A stretch of 64,000 bases of DNA, taken from the NCBI RefSeq assembly GCF_000230895.2, contig NC_016604.1, forward strand, positions 3,100,001 through 3,164,000, in the 5' to 3' direction. Positions within the stretch are counted from its first letter, which is position 1. Every line of letters begins with the position of its first letter. Positions 60,058-64,000 of the stretch are shown here, piece by piece. Both the position numbers and the translations under genes were made by a program. A model generated the notes under the pieces. The model was not told the origin of the DNA, did not search any database, and saw only the letters and a list, made by a program, of their open reading frames with translations. This stretch comes from Mycolicibacterium rhodesiae NBB3 (GTDB lineage Bacteria > Actinomycetota > Actinomycetes > Mycobacteriales > Mycobacteriaceae).

Positions 60058-61134
60058 ATGACAACACGCACCAGCGAACTCGTTCCCAGCGACATGAAGG
60101 GGTTGTGGGGATTCGTGCCGGCCTGCTCGACGCCGGACGCCGCCGATGTCAACGCGGTCGACACGATCGACACCGATGCGCTGGCGTCTCTGGTTGATCG
60201 ACTGGTTCGTGATGGTGTCGACGGCATCGTCACGACCGGCAGCGCCGGCGAGTCGCACACCCTTTCCGACGACGAATACCGCACGCTCATCACCACGGTC
60301 GTGGAGACGGTGAACGCTCGGGTTCCGGTGTTCGTTGGTGCCAGTACGCTCAACACGCGCGACTCGATCCGACGCGCCCGCGTCATCGCCGACCTCGGGG
60401 CGGACGGGATCATGAGCGGACCGCCGATGTATTTGCCGCAGACTGCCGAGAACGCGGTCCAGTACTATAAGGACCTCGCCGAGGCCGTTCCGGAGCTGGC
60501 GATTATGATCTACCAGAACCCGCACGCGTTCCGCATCACATTGCCGCCCGGTGCATTTAGGGAGCTGGCCCAGATTCGCAATATCGTTGCGCTCAAGCAG
60601 ACCTCGATGGACATCTTCAATGTGATCGGCGCAATCAAAGCGGTCAAGGACAAGATGTCGGTCCTCGTCTTGGACCAGTTGATGTACCCCGCAATGATGT
60701 TCGGCGCTGCCGGAGCGTGGAGCATCGACGTATGCATGGGCCCCTGGCCCGCGCTTTCGCTGCGCGATGCATGCCAGCGTGGCAACTGGACAGAGGCCGC
60801 GGCCATCGCCGACCAGATGCAGGCGCCATTTCGAACGCTGGGTCTGACTATGGAGGAATTCCAAGCTATGCAGTCCGCCTGGTGGAAGATCGCAATCGAC
60901 ACTGCGGGCTATGGGCGTGCTGGGGCTGCTCGGCCGCCCTTCGTTCACATACCGCAGACCGTCGTCGACTCCGCGCACCGCTACGGTGAACGCTGGGCAG
61001 GACTTGCGGAGCGCTATCACCGGTCAAGGGAAGCCGCTGGGCTGCCGCCTGCCGCGGCGAACGGCGCCGCCGCCTCGTCATCGACGCCGGGGAAGAACCG
61101 TCAGGGCGACCTGCTGACCACTCCCGCCACCTAG
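60058..61134 (+). CDS. NahE/PhdJ-type hydratase-aldolase (DHDPS superfamily), copy 2
   Basis: This 358-residue enzyme starts at ATG 60058; an in-frame extension to 59935 lacks family similarity. The Schiff-base Lys is K180 (VALKQTS), Tyr is Y152 (IYQNPHAF), and VTTGSAGESHTLSDDEY replaces the GTFGE segment of copy 1. The C-terminus is longer (about 40 extra residues ending NGAAASSSTPGK). The divergence of the substrate-site loop suggests it acts on a different benzalpyruvate-type intermediate from copy 1. Confidence 0.83.
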   Translation: MTTRTSELVPSDMKGLWGFVPACSTPDAADVNAVDTIDTDALASLVDRLVRDGVDGIVTTGSAGESHTLSDDEYRTLITTVVETVNARVPVFVGASTLNTRDSIRRARVIADLGADGIMSGPPMYLPQTAENAVQYYKDLAEAVPELAIMIYQNPHAFRITLPPGAFRELAQIRNIVALKQTSMDIFNVIGAIKAVKDKMSVLVLDQLMYPAMMFGAAGAWSIDVCMGPWPALSLRDACQRGNWTEAAAIADQMQAPFRTLGLTMEEFQAMQSAWWKIAIDTAGYGRAGAARPPFVHIPQTVVDSAHRYGERWAGLAERYHRSREAAGLPPAAANGAAASSSTPGKNRQGDLLTTPAT

Positions 61135-62080
61135 GCGTCTAGGTCTGTAGCCAACGTCGCCAGCCCACTCAGCACCGGCTGAACTTCGGGAAGGACTGCC
61201 AAGCCGAGCACTGCGTCGGTGGCGAGGTTGAACAATGCCGCCTGCTCGCGGCCACCGACCTGGTGGGCTTCTCCGAGAGCCCGTGCACGATGATGGGTCA
61301 GCCAGTCAGGATTGTGATCGAGAGCAGCGTCAGGATAGGAAGTCGCACCCGACCCAACGCGTCGCCGAGCACCCAGATGTTCGGCGTAACAAGCGTTTTC
61401 GCCGCCGTGGCCGCAGCGAGCATGTCACAAGTCACAAGCGCCACGGGCGGTCTGCCAGGGACCACGCCGGCGATCACTCGGAGATGTCCGAACCCATAGG
61501 TGCGACAATCATCATCGCCTGCCGACTCGGGCGATCGGGGGAGTGGAGTCGGCTAACGCCCGCAACCGGGGTGTTTGTCGGCTTCGCCCCGGACAGTAGC
61601 GGCAGCGACCGCCGCGAGTGCTTTCTGTTCCCGCGCCCCGCGGCCGAATGTTCATAGCAGGGCACCGACAGCACGACGATATCGCCACAGACCTCGGCCA
61701 TGAGCGGCTGGCGGCCCCGGCGCAAAGGCAAGTCGGTCGAAGCGATCAACACGTCCAGTCGCGATCTTGCTTGCACTGCCGCAGCCTGCCGAACGCGTCG
61801 TAAATGCCTGATTCGTCAGGACTTAGCGTGATCTCGCCGACATAAGGTGACGCGCCAGGCGCCCGGGTATCGCGCATCCGATGGAGGCGCCACGTGAGCT
61901 CGCGTCCAGATCGGTTGTGCAGCATCGTCATTAGTTCCGCGCCGTTTTGGTCGTGGTTCATTCGGAGATGTTGTCTTGACGGGCCGGTGTGACGTATCTA
62001 GCATTCTCTACAGCGGAGGACGCATCTGTTCAGCAGAACAGAGAGTGAGTGTTGACGGGTTGATCGAGGAGTTCGGTGTG
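61135..62080. other. Long gap with degenerate minus-strand coding traces
   Basis: No intact gene is seen. On the minus strand, frames at about 61132-61370 read WLTHHRARALGEAHQVGG and NLATDAVLGLAVLPEVQPVL before a TAG, like the helical C-terminus of a real protein. Other minus frames up to about 61960 (LMTMLHNRSGRELTWRL) also look gene-like but are broken by shifts and stops. I read this as a decayed, unidentified gene, possibly a regulator. A palindrome lies at 62026-62041. Confidence 0.4.
62026..62041 (+). promoter_or_regulatory. Perfect palindrome upstream of the lone beta subunit
   Basis: CTGTTC (62026-62031), AGCA, GAACAG (62036-62041), 40 bases upstream of the start codon. It may be an operator for this last operon and differs from the other shared elements. 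Confidence 0.45.
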
Positions 62081-62590
62081 ATGAATGCGGTCGGGGTCGA
62101 TCGGGATACCCGTGAGGCTGTCGAGGCGTTCATGTTCCGGGAGGCGGAGCTACTCGATGGGGGGCAGTTCCGGGAATGGTTGGGTCTGCTCGACCCCGAC
62201 ATCCGGTATGTGGTTCCGGTGCGCACCACGAGGGAGGACTCCGCGGGTTGGGTGGGCGCGATCGCGCACTGGAACGACGACTACACGGGTTTGGAGATGC
62301 GGGTTCTTCGCGGCGAGACGGACTTCTCGTGGGCCGAGTCACCTCGGTCGCGGACCCGGCACTTCGTGTCCAACATCCGCACGACTGCCGGACCGGGGGC
62401 TGATGAGTTGACCGTGCGCTCAAATCTGTTGTTCTTTCGCAGCCGCGGAGATAGCGGCCGCTGGGAGTTGCTCTCGGCCGAACGCGTCGACGTGTTGCGC
62501 CGCACCGACGATTCGCTGCGGCTGGCTCGGCGCGAGGTGTTGCTCGACCACTCGACGTTGCCCATCGACAACCTGTCGGTATTCCTGTAG
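62081..62590 (+). CDS. Ring-hydroxylating dioxygenase beta subunit (no adjacent alpha subunit)
   Basis: This 169-residue protein starts at ATG 62081 (or GTG 62078) behind GAGGAG. Motifs EAFMFREAELLDGGQFREWL, DIRYVVPVRTTRED, RSRTRHFVSNIRT and LRLARREVLLDHS...NLSVFL match the family and parallel the subunit at 52722. No alpha subunit lies next to it; the genes after it are a 17-codon frame and a flavoprotein. The alpha gene may be outside the window or lost. Codon style (TTG, GTG, GGT) resembles the extradiol gene at 58568. Confidence 0.85.
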   Translation: MNAVGVDRDTREAVEAFMFREAELLDGGQFREWLGLLDPDIRYVVPVRTTREDSAGWVGAIAHWNDDYTGLEMRVLRGETDFSWAESPRSRTRHFVSNIRTTAGPGADELTVRSNLLFFRSRGDSGRWELLSAERVDVLRRTDDSLRLARREVLLDHSTLPIDNLSVFL

Positions 62591-62650
62591 GGCCAGCTTC
62601 CCCTCACCACCTCCTCGTGGATATCGCCAATTCCAGAAAGGCCCGACCAT

Positions 62651-62704
62651 ATGACCACCGAAACAAGCGAGACGAACTTGATCGAGATGTTGGTGAAGGC
62701 GTGA
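62651..62704 (+). CDS. Very short frame before the flavoprotein gene (17 residues)
   Basis: ATG 62651 starts MTTETSETNLIEMLVKA and stops at 62704, overlapping the next start by GTGA. AGAAAGG lies about 20 bases upstream. It could be a leader that couples translation, or the scar of a deleted gene: its last codons share 16 exact bases with the start of the extradiol gene at 58568. Confidence 0.35.
   Translation: MTTETSETNLIEMLVKA
62687..62702 (+). repeat. 16-bp repeat of the extradiol gene start
   Basis: ATGTTGGTGAAGGCGT here is identical to 58568-58583. Its presence inside a truncated reading frame suggests a past deletion or recombination junction. Confidence 0.5.
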
Positions 62705-64000
62705 CTGGCGTTATGGGAAGTGACCTGGATGTGTCGGTCCAAGAATGCGACGTCTTGGTGGTGGGTGGGGGAATTGGCGGAGTGCGGGCAGCACTACGGG
62801 CCGCGGAGTTGGGGTCGTCGGTGATTCTGGTAGAGAAGGCGGTGGTGTCTCGGGCAGGGCCGATGACGTATGTCCACAGCCAATACGCCCCTGATCACCG
62901 GGTGCAGGGTGAGGAGATGACGGAGTGGGCGCGCGAGTTCGTGGTGGGCAGCAATTATTTGGCCGATCAGGATTGGGTGCAGCAATACATAGCCGAGGCC
63001 TATGACAGGGTTAACGAGCAGATCGAGTGGGGTGTGCCCTATTCCACCCATAAGGATGGGTCGCTGAAGTATGTGACGGTCCGCGGCCACAACCTTGGCA
63101 CCACGCTGGGTGTGGATGGTCGCGTGTGTATGGAAATCCTCAAGGAGAGGATGAAGGCGGCGGGGGTGCGTCTGTTCGAGCGAGTCGATGTGATCGATCT
63201 GCTGACCACCGACGGGTGCCGGCCCACCGCTGGTGCGGTGTGTGGTGCGGTGGGGGTAAACGTTGTCACCGGCCAGTGTCATGTCTTTACGGCGGGCAGC
63301 GTCATCCTCAACACCGGCCCCTGGTATCCCAAGCTGCATTACGCGTTCGCCGACCATTGCAGCGGGGAGGGACATGTGGCGGCGTGGCGAGTGGGTGCCG
63401 AGTTCGCCGGCATGGAGTTCGGCCAGTTCGCCGCCTGGAGTTACTTCAATCGGTCATTCTTCACACCGGGTCAAGCCAAGATTCAGGGGATCGGTGGCAA
63501 GTTCTGCAACGTGGCGGGCGAGTACTTCATGGACCGCTATGACCCGATCTGGGGGGATAAGGGCGGGCTATTCACCATCGCGCGCGCGATCATGACCGAG
63601 ATGGTGGAGGGCCGAGGGCCGTGCTATCTCGACTTGCGTCACGTACCACAGGCGGATCTAGAGGTGCTGTATGAAGTGTCTCCGACGGTGCGGCGCGCCT
63701 TTACCGAGTTTGACGTCGATCCCTCCACGGACCTGCTGGAGGTGACCCCGTTCATCGTGCTCGGCACGAGCAGCACCAGCGGTCCCACGATCGACCTGGA
63801 CGGAGCAACCACAGTGCCCGGCCTGTACGCGGCCGGGTATGGCACGGCGTGCCCGCATCTGATGTCGGGAATTTCTGGCAGCGGGATCTCGAGCTTCTCC
63901 GCCGTTGCGGGGTACCGGGCGGGCACTGCGGCGGCGGCGCGCGGCGGTCACGCGGTAGCGCGCAGTGTGTGGGAGAACCAGGCACAGGAGAGCTTCGCGG
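62701..64000 (+). CDS. FAD-binding fumarate reductase/succinate dehydrogenase flavoprotein-like protein (partial)
   Basis: An open frame of at least 433 residues runs past the right edge. It starts at GTG 62701 (GTGA overlap). The dinucleotide motif DVLVVGGGIGGVRAALRAAE is followed by VILVEKA. Further features are GHNLGTTLGVDGRV, VILNTGPWYPK, the late FAD segment VPGLYAAGYGTACPHLMSG and SGSGISS. It resembles flavoproteins of the fumarate reductase/aspartate oxidase superfamily. In this cluster it may reduce an unsaturated ring or side-chain intermediate. The 3' end and any iron-sulfur partner are not visible. Confidence 0.8.
   Translation, partial: MTGVMGSDLDVSVQECDVLVVGGGIGGVRAALRAAELGSSVILVEKAVVSRAGPMTYVHSQYAPDHRVQGEEMTEWAREFVVGSNYLADQDWVQQYIAEAYDRVNEQIEWGVPYSTHKDGSLKYVTVRGHNLGTTLGVDGRVCMEILKERMKAAGVRLFERVDVIDLLTTDGCRPTAGAVCGAVGVNVVTGQCHVFTAGSVILNTGPWYPKLHYAFADHCSGEGHVAAWRVGAEFAGMEFGQFAAWSYFNRSFFTPGQAKIQGIGGKFCNVAGEYFMDRYDPIWGDKGGLFTIARAIMTEMVEGRGPCYLDLRHVPQADLEVLYEVSPTVRRAFTEFDVDPSTDLLEVTPFIVLGTSSTSGPTIDLDGATTVPGLYAAGYGTACPHLMSGISGSGISSFSAVAGYRAGTAAAARGGHAVARSVWENQAQESFA

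Noticed and set aside
1..64000. CRISPR arrays, rRNA genes and complete insertion sequences
   Set aside because: I saw no regularly spaced repeats with unique spacers, no rRNA signatures and no transposase with terminal inverted repeats.

Overview
The window is high-GC actinobacterial DNA and most resembles an environmental, rapidly growing Mycobacterium (Mycolicibacterium-type). This reading rests on gene content: an FHA-FHA-ABC exporter laid out like Rv1747, a GNAT/acyltransferase pair laid out like Rv3027c/Rv3026c, a GAF-ANTAR regulator, a tandem HxlR regulator, and a mycobacterial-style signal peptide on a Gly/Asp/Asn-rich secreted protein. No rRNA is present and no complete tRNA was seen.

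Region A (about 0.4-9.2 kb) is an accessory island. It holds a mobile three-gene module on the minus strand (tyrosine recombinase, small HTH protein, zinc-ribbon pseudo-recombinase) with a 28-bp recombination-core-like palindrome upstream. Next to it is a defence-like locus: a large P-loop (NACHT/STAND-like) protein with a PD-(D/E)XK-type N-terminus, an unknown partner gene downstream, and an unknown divergent gene.

Region B (9.4-27.3 kb) looks like chromosomal backbone. It encodes a secreted repeat protein, an S4-domain RNA-binding protein, a BKACE-family enzyme, a cupin, a GNAT, an Hsp20 behind a CIRCE-like operator, a thiolase-like/carotenoid oxygenase/HxlR operon, a GAF-ANTAR protein, a DMT-type permease, an ornithine-lipid-type locus (OlsB-like, OlsA-like and two LpxO/OlsC-like hydroxylases), the FHA-ABC exporter and a universal stress protein.

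Region C starts at 27485, where only the 3' part of a tRNA-Arg(CCT) remains. This is the signature of a tRNA-targeted island whose other end is not in the window. The island begins with a truncated SIR2-SLOG gene coupled to a DprA-like gene, then an element protein split by an in-frame stop, then two tyrosine recombinases (27.8-33.1 kb).

Region D (33.7-64 kb) is a dense aromatic-acid/polycyclic catabolic cluster. Its first half has a phthalate-4,5-dioxygenase-like Rieske protein, a PanB-like enzyme, an alpha/beta hydrolase, a GntR regulator, 2Fe-2S ferredoxin and reductase, a Pht5-like decarboxylase, and one long operon (zinc alcohol dehydrogenase, CHA/HMG aldolase, 4-oxalomesaconate hydratase, P450, aldehyde dehydrogenase, oxopentenoate-type hydratase). 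Its second half has an IclR regulator, a two-subunit ring-hydroxylating dioxygenase with dihydrodiol dehydrogenase, ferredoxin and reductase, a bicupin ring-cleavage dioxygenase (1-hydroxy-2-naphthoate/gentisate type), two NahE/PhdJ-type hydratase-aldolases, an extradiol dioxygenase, an SCP2-like protein, a beta subunit without a neighbouring alpha subunit, and a flavoprotein running off the window. Together these suggest dihydroxylation, rearomatisation, ring cleavage and aldolytic removal of pyruvate from a fused or carboxylated aromatic, then decarboxylation and entry through 4-oxalomesaconate into central metabolism. Pseudogene scraps (ferredoxin, phosphoglycerate mutase, an unidentified minus-strand gene), mixed codon styles and three sets of shared operator-like repeats suggest assembly by transfer and co-regulation. 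The substrate and exact pathway are inferred.
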